This document shows positions 17,501-26,032 of a DNA stretch of 64,000 bases, piece after piece (the stretch's first letter is position 1; each line of letters begins with the position of its first letter). Position numbers and translations under genes: made by a program. A model generated the notes under the pieces. The model saw only the letters and a list, made by a program, of their open reading frames with translations. It was not told the origin of the DNA and searched no databases. The stretch comes from Agarivorans sp. TSD2052 (GTDB lineage Bacteria > Pseudomonadota > Gammaproteobacteria > Enterobacterales > Celerinatantimonadaceae), in NCBI RefSeq assembly GCF_023238625.1, contig NZ_CP096670.1, forward strand, positions 3,204,501 to 3,268,500. The letters are read 5' to 3'.

Positions 17501-18271
17501 TTATTCATTTGGCATTCCCCACGCCCAACTCGAGTTATTGCCGTTTTTCAACTCCCACGAGTCATGAATAAGCGTTGCTGGCTGCGCGCCACTGGCACCC
17601 AGAGCAACAAACAGTGGCCTCAGGTGTTCGTCGCGTGGATGCGAGCGCTGCGCGCCGGGGGCAAATTCGCGATAGCGTAATAAGGCCGTTAAATTATGCT
17701 GCTGCACCATGTGTTGCAGCCATTCTATAAACTCGCTAGCCCACGCTTCTGGCTCGCCATTATATGCCAGCTCGGCCAAATTATGAGTAGCCATACCGGT
17801 GGTGATGAGCATGATGCCTTGTTGGCGCAACACTTTCAGTTGTTCGCCCAGCGCCAATAGCTCCGCCAAGCTGGCATTGGTGGGTAAACTTAAGCCCACT
17901 ACAGGCACTTCTAACTGAGGGTACATCAAATGTAAGACCGACCACGCACCGTGGTCTAAGCCCCGATTTAATGGCTCAGCCTGCGGCAAGGTTTGCTTAA
18001 GCAACTGATGTAACCAACTTGGGCTAGCCGCAGGGTAAGTGATTTGCTGCAACGCTGCAGGAAAGCCCCAAAAATCATAAATGGTGTCGAGTCGCTCTTG
18101 CTGGGTGAAGGCCACGCCTTCGGTTTCCCAGTGTGGTGACACAATCACTATGGCTTTTGGCGGGCTTAGTTGCGCGGGTAAATCTTGCAAAAACTGCTTC
18201 GCTGGGCTTTGCTCTAATACCCGCATCGGTGAGCCATGAGACAAAAATAGAACCGGTGCAAGCTGGCTCAT
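17501..18271 (-). CDS. ygiD: YgiD-like 4,5-DOPA dioxygenase (LigB/DODA class III extradiol family)
   Basis: A 256-residue zinc or iron extradiol dioxygenase of the DODA family, which opens catechol-type rings. The family motifs LFLSHGSPM (metal His), IVIVSPHWET, DHGAWSVLHLMYP and GMATHNL are all present. Its ATG overlaps the stop of yqjG by 4 bases with the ribosome site AAGGAGG inside the upstream gene, so it is translationally coupled. Together with YqjG and DoxX it suggests a pathway that handles quinones and catechols. The physiological substrate is unknown. Confidence 0.9.
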   Translation of the reverse strand: MSQLAPVLFLSHGSPMRVLEQSPAKQFLQDLPAQLSPPKAIVIVSPHWETEGVAFTQQERLDTIYDFWGFPAALQQITYPAASPSWLHQLLKQTLPQAEPLNRGLDHGAWSVLHLMYPQLEVPVVGLSLPTNASLAELLALGEQLKVLRQQGIMLITTGMATHNLAELAYNGEPEAWASEFIEWLQHMVQQHNLTALLRYREFAPGAQRSHPRDEHLRPLFVALGASGAQPATLIHDSWELKNGNNSSWAWGMPNE

Positions 18272-19260
18272 AACGCCTCCTTACTTGGCTTTAAAAACGC
18301 CAGTTCAGGGCCTACTGGCACCACTCCATTTGGGTTAAGCGCTTTTACTGAATAATAGCCTTGTTTAATGTGCTCAATACTCACGGTATCGGCAACCCCT
18401 TCTAGCTGATAAATACGCCGTAAGTAGCGGTTAAGAAATGGTAAGTCTGCAATCTGTTTTAGGTTACATTTGAACGCGCCTACATAGGCCGCATCAAAGC
18501 GCACTAAAGTAACAAACAACCTAATATCTGCTTCGCTTAAGCTATCGCCCAGCAGATAAGCCCTACCATCGGCAAAGCGTTGTTCTAATTCTTCTAAGGC
18601 AGAAAATAGCTTAGTTACCGCTTCCTCATAGGCCGCTTGGCTTTGGGCAAAACCAGCCTGATAAACCGCATTATTGACCTGCTCGTATAACCACGGGTTA
18701 AGCTGGTTTAATGGCTCAATTAAGCTGGCTGGGCGCAAGTTAACACTGGCATCCCCCCATTGGTCAAAGACACTGTTAAGCATTTCAATGATGTCGGCTG
18801 ATTCATTATTCACAATAGTATTGGTGTGTTTATCCCACAGCACCGGCACGGTCGCTCTGCCCGATACAGCTGGGTCGGCCTTGGTATATAGCTGGTGAAT
18901 AAACTGGCTATGATGGAGGTGATCTTCAGTGGCCCCAGCCAAACCGCCCTGTTCTTTAGTCACAAAGCGCCAGCCTTGATCCGTTAAACGTGGGTCCACA
19001 ATGCTAATGCTAATGACCTTTTCCAGCTTTTTCAGCTTACGCACCAGCAGTGCTCGGCTGGCCCAAGGGCAGATAAGCGCCACATAAAGATGGTAACGCC
19101 CCGCCTCAGCTTTAAAGCCCGCACTACCAGTGCGACCAGCACTTCCATCTACCGTTACCCAATGGCGAAAGCTTGAAGTTTGACGAATAAAGTCGCCGTT
19201 CTCTCCGGTTTTTTGATAAGGGTTCCAGGCGGCTTGCCAAATACCATTCACTAACATCAT
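18268..19260 (-). CDS. yqjG: Glutathionyl-hydroquinone reductase YqjG
   Basis: Omega-class-like glutathione transferase that reduces glutathionyl-hydroquinones. The active site LICPWASRALLVRKLKKL is the conserved CPWA motif near residue 65. The DPRLTDQGWRF, VPVLWDKHTNTIVNNESADI and C-terminal FVTLVRFDAAYVGAFKCN segments are typical of the ECM4/YqjG family (330 residues, normal). Either of two adjacent ATG codons may be the start. It lies between doxX and ygiD in one operon, divergent from a LysR regulator, which resembles the yqjFG-yhaJ arrangement of E. coli. Confidence 0.93.
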   Translation of the reverse strand: MMLVNGIWQAAWNPYQKTGENGDFIRQTSSFRHWVTVDGSAGRTGSAGFKAEAGRYHLYVALICPWASRALLVRKLKKLEKVISISIVDPRLTDQGWRFVTKEQGGLAGATEDHLHHSQFIHQLYTKADPAVSGRATVPVLWDKHTNTIVNNESADIIEMLNSVFDQWGDASVNLRPASLIEPLNQLNPWLYEQVNNAVYQAGFAQSQAAYEEAVTKLFSALEELEQRFADGRAYLLGDSLSEADIRLFVTLVRFDAAYVGAFKCNLKQIADLPFLNRYLRRIYQLEGVADTVSIEHIKQGYYSVKALNPNGVVPVGPELAFLKPSKEAL

Positions 19261-19300
19261 GACTCCTAGGCTCAGATTAGGGCTGGTGAATTATCAACAA

Positions 19301-19717
19301 TTAAGCGGCAACCGCCTTGGTAAAGATCGCTTTAGGTTTAAAGGCAAACGCGCCATCACCCAACAAAATTTGTACCAACGAGGCCATCACTAAAAAGAGT
19401 GGGTACTCCCAACCACCGCCTTGGTTTGAAAAAGACCAACCATTACCAGCATGCACCATGAACAAGGCTCCCAACAGCACAGGTATCAGGCCTGCTGCAA
19501 CTAAGCGAGTTTTAAAGCCCACTAGCAGTGCTATGCCGCCGAGTAATTCTGCTGCAATGGTTAGGTAAGCTAAAGCGCCGGGCAAACCCAGTGAGCTAAA
19601 AAACTGAGCGGTGCCTGCTGGGGTAAACACCACTAACTTTAACCACGCGTGGGCTAAAAACATGAGTGCCAGACTAAGTCGTAATAAGGTGGCGGCGTAT
19701 TGGGATTGCTGATTCAT
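19301..19717 (-). CDS. yqjF: DoxX family membrane protein (YqjF-like)
   Basis: A 138-residue inner-membrane protein with four hydrophobic segments and the DoxX signatures ALMFLAHAWLKLVVF, LGGIALLVGFKTRLVAA and FMVHAGNGWSF. YqjF, the E. coli homologue next to yqjG, responds to aromatic quinol-type compounds. It is the first gene of the operon doxX-yqjG-ygiD and starts 135 bases from the divergent LysR gene, with a three-copy operator word between them. Confidence 0.9.
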   Translation of the reverse strand: MNQQSQYAATLLRLSLALMFLAHAWLKLVVFTPAGTAQFFSSLGLPGALAYLTIAAELLGGIALLVGFKTRLVAAGLIPVLLGALFMVHAGNGWSFSNQGGGWEYPLFLVMASLVQILLGDGAFAFKPKAIFTKAVAA

Positions 19718-19791
19718 GATGACTCTCCTTGAAAATGATTAGCGCCTAACAAGTTTGCTGGCTTGCAAAAAGTATCGTCTCGAATTAATGT

Positions 19792-19841
19792 GTAAACAAT
19801 ACCCAAAACTATCGACACATTGTTTACCAAAAGTAAACAAT
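19792..19841. promoter_or_regulatory. Three-copy 9-base operator between doxX operon and LysR gene
   Basis: The word GTAAACAAT occurs at 19792-19800 and 19833-19841 and its exact complement ATTGTTTAC at 19819-19827. The latter two form a perfect palindrome with a 5-base spacer (CAAAA); the first and second form a wider one with an 18-base spacer. Such arrays between divergent genes are typical binding sites of LysR regulators, and the palindrome lies only 11 bases before the regulator start, which suggests autoregulation. Confidence 0.75.
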
Positions 19842-19852
19842 AGGACATAAGC

Positions 19853-20728
19853 ATGAATCAGCTGGCACTCTATACAAGTTTTGTTGCGGTAGTCGAACAC
19901 GGCAGTTTTACGTTAGCGGCTAAACATTTAGGAAAAACTAAGGCCATCGTAAGCCGGCAAGTTAATCAGCTAGAAGCGCAACTCAACAGCCGCTTAATTA
20001 GCCGCACCACCCGCGCCTTATCGGTCACCGAATCAGGCAAAGAGGCCTATCAACGAGCTCGGATTATTCTTGAACAAGTGGATGACTTAAACCAATTGAG
20101 TCAGCAGCAAAATGACCAATTGTCGGGACGTTTACGGATTAGTGCCCCGCAAACCTTTGCCGAGCTCAATTTAATGAGTGTATTGCCAAGCTTTATGCAA
20201 GCTCACCCCCAGCTAAAGGTAGAGCTGGTACTAAACGACCGTTACGTAGATATTGTTGAAGATGGCTTTGATCTTGCTATTCGCATCGGCCAACTAGAAG
20301 ACTCCAACCTGATTGCTAGGCAGGTTACTCGCTTTAAGCAAGTATTAGTGGCTAGCCCTCAGTATCTTAGTCACCAGCCTATCTCATCCCTAGAGCAGTT
20401 AGCTAAGCGGCCCTGTATTGTAGATAGTAACCGTCGTGGCGGGAACAAATGGCAGTTCAGCCATCAAGGCAAAGAGCACAGCATTAAGGTGAACGCCATA
20501 CTAAGCGTAAATAGTGCTTTGGCTGCCGCCGCTGCCGCAGAGCAAGGCCTAGGGGTGTGTTTATCGCCAGAGTTTGCAGTACAGCAGCAGCTCGCCAAGG
20601 GAAGCTTAGTTAGCTTGCTAGACGATTACAGCAGTGGCGATGTTGGGGTTTATGTGATTTACCCACATCGCCAATATCTCACTAAAAAAATCAGTGCTTT
20701 TATTGCCCATTTAAAGCAGCACTGTTAG
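19853..20728 (+). CDS. LysR-family regulator of the doxX-yqjG-ygiD operon (YhaJ-like position)
   Basis: A 291-residue LysR-type regulator: N-terminal helix-turn-helix (SFTLAAKHLGKTKAIVSRQV, residues 18-37, with RLISRTTRALSVTESG after it) and a C-terminal ligand domain containing VELVLNDRYVDIVEDGFDLAIRIG. It diverges from the quinone-stress operon with a perfect operator palindrome in between, so it probably controls that operon and itself in response to an aromatic or quinone ligand. AGGA lies 7 bases before ATG. Confidence 0.92.
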   Translation: MNQLALYTSFVAVVEHGSFTLAAKHLGKTKAIVSRQVNQLEAQLNSRLISRTTRALSVTESGKEAYQRARIILEQVDDLNQLSQQQNDQLSGRLRISAPQTFAELNLMSVLPSFMQAHPQLKVELVLNDRYVDIVEDGFDLAIRIGQLEDSNLIARQVTRFKQVLVASPQYLSHQPISSLEQLAKRPCIVDSNRRGGNKWQFSHQGKEHSIKVNAILSVNSALAAAAAAEQGLGVCLSPEFAVQQQLAKGSLVSLLDDYSSGDVGVYVIYPHRQYLTKKISAFIAHLKQHC

Positions 20729-20748
20729 CCAGCGGTTTAATGGCTAAC
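20724..20748. terminator. Bidirectional hairpin between convergent genes
   Basis: GTTAGCCA / TGGCTAAC, a perfect 8-base inverted repeat with a 9-base loop, overlapping both stop codons of two convergent genes that are only 8 bases apart. There is no U-tract, so termination may be weak. Confidence 0.5.
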
Positions 20749-21399
20749 CTTGGCACTATAGATTGAGTAGAGCAGCGCCAACGACAAACACACGCCAGCC
20801 GGAATAAACAAAGACAAAAATGCCAAGTGGGCATATCCATAAGCCCCCAAGGTGCCGCCTGCGATAAAGCCCAGCACAATCAGCACAAATAATAAGGCGC
20901 GCCTTTTATCAAAGGGATCGCCCCTCAGCGCAGATCCCAGCATAATGCCTAAGTCGGTAAATATACCGGTAACATGGGTGGTTCGCACAACCGCACCGCT
21001 ATAGGTGGTGGCCAGCGCGTTTTGTAGCCCACACGCCGCCGACGCTAAATAGATCCCGTAAAAAGAATCATGGCTTAACAAGTAGCTTGCACCACATAGA
21101 AAAGCGGCTTCTAAACACAATATACCGCTGTAGTTACGCCCTAACTTTAGCGCCCCGCCGCGTAATGAATAGCCTGATATGATGGCGCCAATTAAAAAAC
21201 TCAGCAGCACGCCAAACAAGTGAAATACATCGCTCAAGCTGGAACTTATAGCGCCAGTACCCAGCAAGGTGGCCGTACCCGATAAATGCGAGACAGATTG
21301 GTGCTTAAAGCCTAACAAACCCACCGCGTTAACAAAGCCAGCAATCAACGCCAGCAAAAACGTTCCATATTCTACCCAACGGGGCAATTTAGAAATCAC
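20737..21399 (-). CDS. DUF1275 (YoaK) family membrane protein
   Basis: A 220-residue protein with six hydrophobic segments and the DUF1275 features AGFVNAVGLLGFKHQSVSHL near the N-terminus and CGLQNALATTYSGAVVRTTH with GIFTDLGIMLG in the middle. Members of the family are widespread inner-membrane proteins without an established substrate. The start is GTG at 21399, preceded by AAGGA seven bases upstream. It is convergent with the LysR gene and is not part of an evident operon. Confidence 0.88.
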   Translation of the reverse strand: MISKLPRWVEYGTFLLALIAGFVNAVGLLGFKHQSVSHLSGTATLLGTGAISSSLSDVFHLFGVLLSFLIGAIISGYSLRGGALKLGRNYSGILCLEAAFLCGASYLLSHDSFYGIYLASAACGLQNALATTYSGAVVRTTHVTGIFTDLGIMLGSALRGDPFDKRRALLFVLIVLGFIAGGTLGAYGYAHLAFLSLFIPAGVCLSLALLYSIYSAKVSH

Positions 21400-21601
21400 A
21401 AAGCTTCCTTAAAAGACGAGGTGGCATTAAAGCCATAAGTCAGCCTAGAGTTTATCAAATAAACTCGCCGTGCCGAAGCAAGCATTCATCAAATAGCCCC
21501 GCCATCATGGCGTTAAAAGCGTGTACTTAAGCATCGTTATTAATGAAAAACTTTGTTAAATTAGGCGCCTTAAGTTCGCATGCAGATCTAAGGGTGTAAA
21601 A

Positions 21602-22864
21602 GTGGCACAAGGACGTTTATCTGTCATTCAGGGCGCAAGTTTGCTGGTATCGGCATTATTAGGTTCTAGCGTACTGATTATCCCAGCCCTCGCCGCAAGT
21701 GCCTCTGGCGTGTATTCCCTATTAGCTTGGCTGCTAATGATTATTGCCATGCTACCCGTGGTGTTTACCTTTGGCGCACTGGGCAAACGCTACCCGCACG
21801 AAAGTGGCACCGCCCATTATGTACAACAAGCCTTTGGCGAAGACGCCGCAAAAGCCATTGGCTGGGTGTATTTGTCTATTGCCCCAATTGGCCCACCAGT
21901 GGTATTTATTGCTGGCGCTAGCTACTTCGCCCAAATTTTTGGTGGGCTTGGCCTCCCCCTGCTGTATATCGAATTGGCCATGCTAGCTTTAGTATTTGTA
22001 ATGAACCTAGCCCGCATCGAAACCTCAGCCAGCGTGCAAGCCATACTGAGCCTAGCGCTAATAAGCACCATTTTATGGGTGTGTTTTAAAGTAATAAGCA
22101 CCACCCCTTTTCCTGTGGAGCAGCTGCAAAGCACCCACTTTTCATTGAGTGCTATTGGCCAATCAATGGCAATCATGTTTTGGTGTTTTGTGGGCATAGA
22201 GGCAATTTGCCATGTGGCCAAACAGTTTAAAGATCCAGAGCGTGATTTTGCTAAATCGGTGCTACTTGGCGTGGGCTGCGCCGCGCTGGTTTATGTGCTG
22301 GTGAGTTACGCGGTCGTGGTGATGAACGCCTACGGCGATGAGCAACAAAACTTATTGTCTATTACCCATATTGCCGCCTTATCTAGTGGCACCTGGGCGG
22401 CCAGCTTGGTAGCAGCTGTAGGGTTTGCAGGCTGTTTTTGTGCGGTAAATTTATATCTAATAAGCTTTGCTAACATGCTCTACAGTACCGCCGAGGCCAA
22501 AGGACCAAACCACATCTTAAGAAAACAAAGCAACAATGGCTCGCCTATTGTCGCCACCTGTATCGTAATAAGCGCTATCGCCATGGTATTGCTAGCGCGC
22601 GATTACTGGGATTTTTCATTCGCTTATTTATTAGAGTATGCCAACGGCCTGTTTGTGGTGATATACCTCGCCGCCGCCCTTGCTGGGGTAAAACTACTGA
22701 AGGGCCGCGCCCGCATTGCTGCGTTATTCTCAGCCCTTTTTTGTAGCCTTATTCTCGTGTTTATTGGTAGCAGTGCGCTGGTATGCATTGGCGTATTTTT
22801 GCTGGCTTTATTGGTATTTAAATGGCGAAGGCTAGCACTTATTAGCCACAAAACAGTTGCTTAA
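21602..22864 (+). CDS. yjeH: YjeH-like amino acid exporter (APC superfamily)
   Basis: A 420-residue inner-membrane transporter with about twelve hydrophobic segments. The first contains the APC-type glycine-rich unwound helix (GASLLVSALLGSSVLIIPAL), and the protein matches E. coli YjeH in length and in YPHESGTAHYVQQAFG and FWCFVGIEAICHVAKQF. YjeH exports L-methionine and branched-chain amino acids; the same role is inferred. The start is GTG with TAAGGG upstream. It is a single gene. Confidence 0.88.
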   Translation: MAQGRLSVIQGASLLVSALLGSSVLIIPALAASASGVYSLLAWLLMIIAMLPVVFTFGALGKRYPHESGTAHYVQQAFGEDAAKAIGWVYLSIAPIGPPVVFIAGASYFAQIFGGLGLPLLYIELAMLALVFVMNLARIETSASVQAILSLALISTILWVCFKVISTTPFPVEQLQSTHFSLSAIGQSMAIMFWCFVGIEAICHVAKQFKDPERDFAKSVLLGVGCAALVYVLVSYAVVVMNAYGDEQQNLLSITHIAALSSGTWAASLVAAVGFAGCFCAVNLYLISFANMLYSTAEAKGPNHILRKQSNNGSPIVATCIVISAIAMVLLARDYWDFSFAYLLEYANGLFVVIYLAAALAGVKLLKGRARIAALFSALFCSLILVFIGSSALVCIGVFLLALLVFKWRRLALISHKTVA

Positions 22865-22915
22865 ACCCGCCCTGTAAAGGTGTGAAAGAGATCCCCTCAA
22901 AGGGAGATTAAGGCC

Positions 22916-23692
22916 TCATAAGTTGCACAATGATCGCCGCAGTTGCTGCTGGTGGCTATCGATATACTCAATATCATTTAAATACGCCACATGATGCTGC
23001 TGTTCAATATTCGCAATAAATTGTTGATTACCCTTGTTCGCTTCTTGACGCATAAAATCAACCAAGGCATTCAAACGCTGCTTCATCGCTTCAGGAAGTT
23101 GCTCCCGCTGTGCGAGAGACGCGCCATAGCAGTCACAAAACAATTTGGCCCTCATTATTTGTTCTTCAATGCTACCCAGTTTGTCGTTTTCTTGTGTTTT
23201 GAAAGGTGACCAACAATACGTCGAGTAGGCTAAATCCCATATCCGTGGTGCAGGATGGGCGGTATCAAAATCAAATACCCCTACCACCTTATTACCCGAT
23301 AGCGCCACATTGTATGGGGCAAAGTCACCATGACAAATCACCTCATAGGGTTGCTTAGCTTGAAGCATCCAAACTAGCTCAGCGGGGTCATGGTGGATGA
23401 GAAATGAGGCAGATGCATCATGAATTTTTCGTAGCAATTTAGCGGCTGACACTACAGCCTCTAAAGAGGCAATGGCCCCCGTTAAAGGGTAGTTATATGT
23501 TTTACCTTTAACCAAGCTCAGCTTCTCGTTGGGGCCATCAATACCAATGAATGTTGGAGCCTCGGTGACACCAACATGCTCTAAATGGGCCAACAACTTA
23601 TGAATAGTAGAACTCCATACATTGAGAGGCCGATAAACCACATCATTGTCTAGATAAATGGCAGACGCCCTGCCACCACTTAGCGCGTTCAT
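22916..23692 (-). CDS. Phosphotransferase of the APH (aminoglycoside/choline kinase) fold
   Basis: A 258-residue cytoplasmic protein with the kinase-like active site: VICHGDFAPYNVALSG (catalytic loop HGD near residue 140) and VVGVFDFDTAHPAPRIWDLA (DFD metal motif near residue 158). The N-terminal lobe is short, with LSLVKGKTYNYPL taking the nucleotide side. Family members phosphorylate aminoglycosides, choline or other alcohols; nothing points to antibiotic resistance here and the substrate is unknown. It has AAGGA before the ATG and is not in an obvious operon. Confidence 0.85.
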   Translation of the reverse strand: MNALSGGRASAIYLDNDVVYRPLNVWSSTIHKLLAHLEHVGVTEAPTFIGIDGPNEKLSLVKGKTYNYPLTGAIASLEAVVSAAKLLRKIHDASASFLIHHDPAELVWMLQAKQPYEVICHGDFAPYNVALSGNKVVGVFDFDTAHPAPRIWDLAYSTYCWSPFKTQENDKLGSIEEQIMRAKLFCDCYGASLAQREQLPEAMKQRLNALVDFMRQEANKGNQQFIANIEQQHHVAYLNDIEYIDSHQQQLRRSLCNL

Positions 23693-23769
23693 GTTTATTC
23701 CTTACGACCAAGACCAACCCAGCGGAAAAAAGCGAGCGAGTCACTTGTTCGATATAGCCAATAATGAGG

Positions 23770-24624
23770 CTAGTGTAGTTCTGGCAACAAATGAGATGCC
23801 CACAAACTTTGCTCAAACTTCACGTTAAAAAAACCAAAATGCCCTATGCGTTGTGTTCCTATTTCTTCGGGCGTAATACGATTTACTTGTATTGTTGAGG
23901 CCGGATAAAAACTATTCAGAGAGTCGATGTTCTTTTTGGACATCAATTCATCATCGGTAAAAGAGAAAGAATAAATGGGTGTAGAGACTAATCGATATTT
24001 ATCACGTGTCTTTTGGCCTTCAGCACCCACCATGTAATGAGGGTTCAGACACCATTTACGCCATTGATTAATGACTCCGCTGGGTAAATCCCCTACCTTA
24101 CGCAATCGTTTGCCAGGAAAGTACCCGTAAATTCGGGTCGTTAATGGAACAACAAAAAACCAAAGCCACCATACACGCCATTTTAACGAAGGCACATTAT
24201 CAAGCCAGTAACCACTTCCGCTGGCAATACTAAAGGCTTTAGTCACAAGGTGGAGATTAGAGATCATGCCAATAAGCTGCCCACCAAGACTATGCCCAAT
24301 CCAATAGAGTGGTGTGCCATTTGCCTTGTTCGACATTGCCTCGACCATTGCTGTGCAATCAAAATCCGCCCAATCAGTAATGGTGACTCTTGCATCCCTT
24401 AAATGACCCGTTTGAGATAAGCCCGTTCCAGAATAATCAAACGTTGCAACCATATAGCCATGAGTGGTTAACCATGCCGCAAATGGCGCATAAAACGCTT
24501 GTGTAACGCCCATTGCCGGCACAATAAGAATGGCACCTTTCATTTCAATATCAGGGAAATAAAAGGTAGAAGACACGGTATGCCCATTCTTAGTGGCTAT
24601 CTCTCTTTGTTCTGTACGTGCCAT
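23770..24624 (-). CDS. Alpha/beta hydrolase (serine aminopeptidase S33 / esterase-like)
   Basis: A 284-residue hydrolase with the nucleophile elbow IGHSLGGQLIG (Ser near residue 113), GAILIVPAMGVTQAFYAPFA as the oxyanion strand and GYMVATFDYSGTGLSQTG. The catalytic acid probably lies in FSFTDDELMS and the histidine in RIGHFGFF near the end. No signal peptide is visible. GGAGA precedes the ATG. Directly upstream lies a dead transposase, so its promoter may have been reshaped by that insertion. Substrate unknown. Confidence 0.85.
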   Translation of the reverse strand: MARTEQREIATKNGHTVSSTFYFPDIEMKGAILIVPAMGVTQAFYAPFAAWLTTHGYMVATFDYSGTGLSQTGHLRDARVTITDWADFDCTAMVEAMSNKANGTPLYWIGHSLGGQLIGMISNLHLVTKAFSIASGSGYWLDNVPSLKWRVWWLWFFVVPLTTRIYGYFPGKRLRKVGDLPSGVINQWRKWCLNPHYMVGAEGQKTRDKYRLVSTPIYSFSFTDDELMSKKNIDSLNSFYPASTIQVNRITPEEIGTQRIGHFGFFNVKFEQSLWASHLLPELH

Positions 24625-24630
24625 TGAATT

Positions 24631-24921
24631 TTATCTCCGATATGTAAGATATTGATTAAAGTGCAACACATACATATGCCCTAGCGATGGCATCATTTTT
24701 GAAATACCAGTGACAGTAGCAGGTGAGCAGAGTAAATGAACATAATTGGTCATTTACACCCAAGAGTGAATAGCCACTTGATACTGCTTGGCCTATTGCT
24801 TCAACCAAGCAACATAGGCTTGCATATCTTCATCACTGGCGAAAATAACTTGGCGATTATTGCCTCGCTGAATGGTGTGCTCGGCCACACCGGGATAAGA
24901 AACACGAAGTTTTCGAGCCAT
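24631..24921 (-). pseudogene. Dead REP-associated tyrosine transposase (Y1_Tnp / IS200-like), N-terminal part
   Basis: Reading minus from the ATG at 24921 gives 97 codons in one frame. It begins MARKLRVSYPGVAEHTIQRG and NNRQVIFASDEDMQAYVAWL, as in RAYT transposases, with an in-frame TAG after WLKQ. AKQYQVAIHSWV follows, then TAA, then MTNYVHLLCSPATVTGISKM, where the catalytic HUH-type motif appears as NYVHLL instead of the usual NHVHLL. The frame ends at 24633 after MPSLGHMYVLHFNQ. Family members have over 200 residues, so the C-terminal half with the active tyrosine is gone. Too broken to be translated and therefore not an ordinary open frame. Confidence 0.88.
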
Positions 24922-25074
24922 TTTTTATTACCCAAACCAATCAACTTAACTCAGTGTAGGCAAGTTAAAGTGACTCTGACCCTTTTATTCCTTTATTTGA
25001 CTTAAATTGCCTTCTCCCCCCTTTATTTGGCTACACTTGCTAGGAGCACCAAACGTAACAAGTTAGGTAGGATA
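24922..25074. repeat. Spacer with a half-copy of a REP-like sequence
   Basis: GACTCTGACCCTTTTA at 24972-24987 repeats the right arm of the hairpin at 25928-25945 with one base less. The copy is next to the dead transposase start, consistent with a REP family mobilised by it. No other feature is visible here. Confidence 0.6.
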
Positions 25075-25857
25075 TTGAGATACAGTTCAGTTTTTATTGG
25101 TTTTATGTTGCTAGTCTTGAGTTATTCAACAACTCTCTTAGCAGAACAGAACTCAGAAACATTAACCATAGCTAGTTTTGTGGTACCGCCCTACATCATC
25201 AAACAACCCGATGGTTCCTTGACTGGTATCTTTGTTGAAACCATCAAGGAAGCAGCTAAGCAAAGTGGAGTTCGGGTAGAGTTTTCGCTGAGTAATTGGG
25301 CAAGAGCCCAATCAAGAGTAGAACATGGAGAAATTGATGCCATTTGGCCCGTAGTTAAAACCAAAGAGCGCCAAGCTTGGTTGCACTACCCCACTGAGCC
25401 CATTAATCAATTCAGGTTTTCCTTGTTCGCCAATGCAGAACGTAATTTTGAGTTTAATGGGGAGCTTGAGTCTTTGTCAGGATTAACGTTAGGCAAACTT
25501 AACAATGCTAAAACCCACCCTTTGTTTCACCAAGGTGAGCAACAAGGCGTTTTTTTAGTTAAAGAACGGACCTCATTAACGCTATTATTGCAGGCTGTTT
25601 CTCGTAAGCGCTTAGATGGCTTTGTCGCACCTGAAAGGATGGTTGAGTGGCTGATGCGGGAAAGCCGCGTTTACAATGTTGAGCCCCTGCCCACAGCCTT
25701 TGGGGTTAATGATATCTACTTAGGCTTGTCAAAACTTAGCCACAAACAAGAGCCATTCACGCAACTCTACCAAGCCGCCAGAAAAATTACGCTCGATGAA
25801 ACACTATGGATAGAACAGTATTTTCAGCTTGAAGCAAATGATACTGTTCAGCAATAA
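25075..25857 (+). CDS. Periplasmic solute-binding protein family 3 (amino-acid type), TTG start
   Basis: A SBP_bac_3 type protein of about 260 residues. The likely start is TTG at 25075, because GGTAGG lies four bases before it and it begins a good signal peptide (RYSSVFIGFMLLVLSYSTTLLA/EQ); the open frame goes back to another TTG at 25027. The mature part has LTIASFVVPPYIIKQPDG, GIFVETIKEAAKQSG and a WARAQSRVEHGEIDAIWPV segment, features of the orphan family often found in marine gammaproteobacteria. No transporter genes are adjacent. Its ligand is unknown. Confidence 0.8.
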   Translation: MRYSSVFIGFMLLVLSYSTTLLAEQNSETLTIASFVVPPYIIKQPDGSLTGIFVETIKEAAKQSGVRVEFSLSNWARAQSRVEHGEIDAIWPVVKTKERQAWLHYPTEPINQFRFSLFANAERNFEFNGELESLSGLTLGKLNNAKTHPLFHQGEQQGVFLVKERTSLTLLLQAVSRKRLDGFVAPERMVEWLMRESRVYNVEPLPTAFGVNDIYLGLSKLSHKQEPFTQLYQAARKITLDETLWIEQYFQLEANDTVQQ

Positions 25858-25898
25858 GTCTCAACCTTAGCGAGTTTACCGTCTTACTCTGTGAGTAA

Positions 25899-25945
25899 TA
25901 AAAGGGGGCAGAGTTTGAGGGATCCCCAGACTCTGACCCCTTTTA
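25899..25945. repeat. REP-like imperfect palindrome
   Basis: The left arm TAAAAGGGGGCAGAGTTT (25899-25916) and the right arm AGACTCTGACCCCTTTTA (25928-25945) are complementary at 16 of 18 positions, with an 11-base loop. The same right-arm text occurs near the dead REP-associated transposase, 950 bases away, so this is probably one unit of that REP family. Confidence 0.7.
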
Positions 25946-25961
25946 TCCCATATATATCAAT

Positions 25962-25992
25962 AAAAACCCCTGGCTATAAGGCCAAGGGTTTT
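25962..25992. terminator. Terminator between convergent genes
   Basis: AAAACCCCTGGC / GCCAAGGGTTTT with a 6-base loop and one mismatch, A-run on one side and T-run on the other. It lies between the binding-protein gene and the converging Ntn hydrolase gene, and can serve both directions. Confidence 0.8.
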
Positions 25993-26032
25993 AGGTATTC
26001 ACTGCTTTAGCGGGTTGTTACACCCAATCGGT

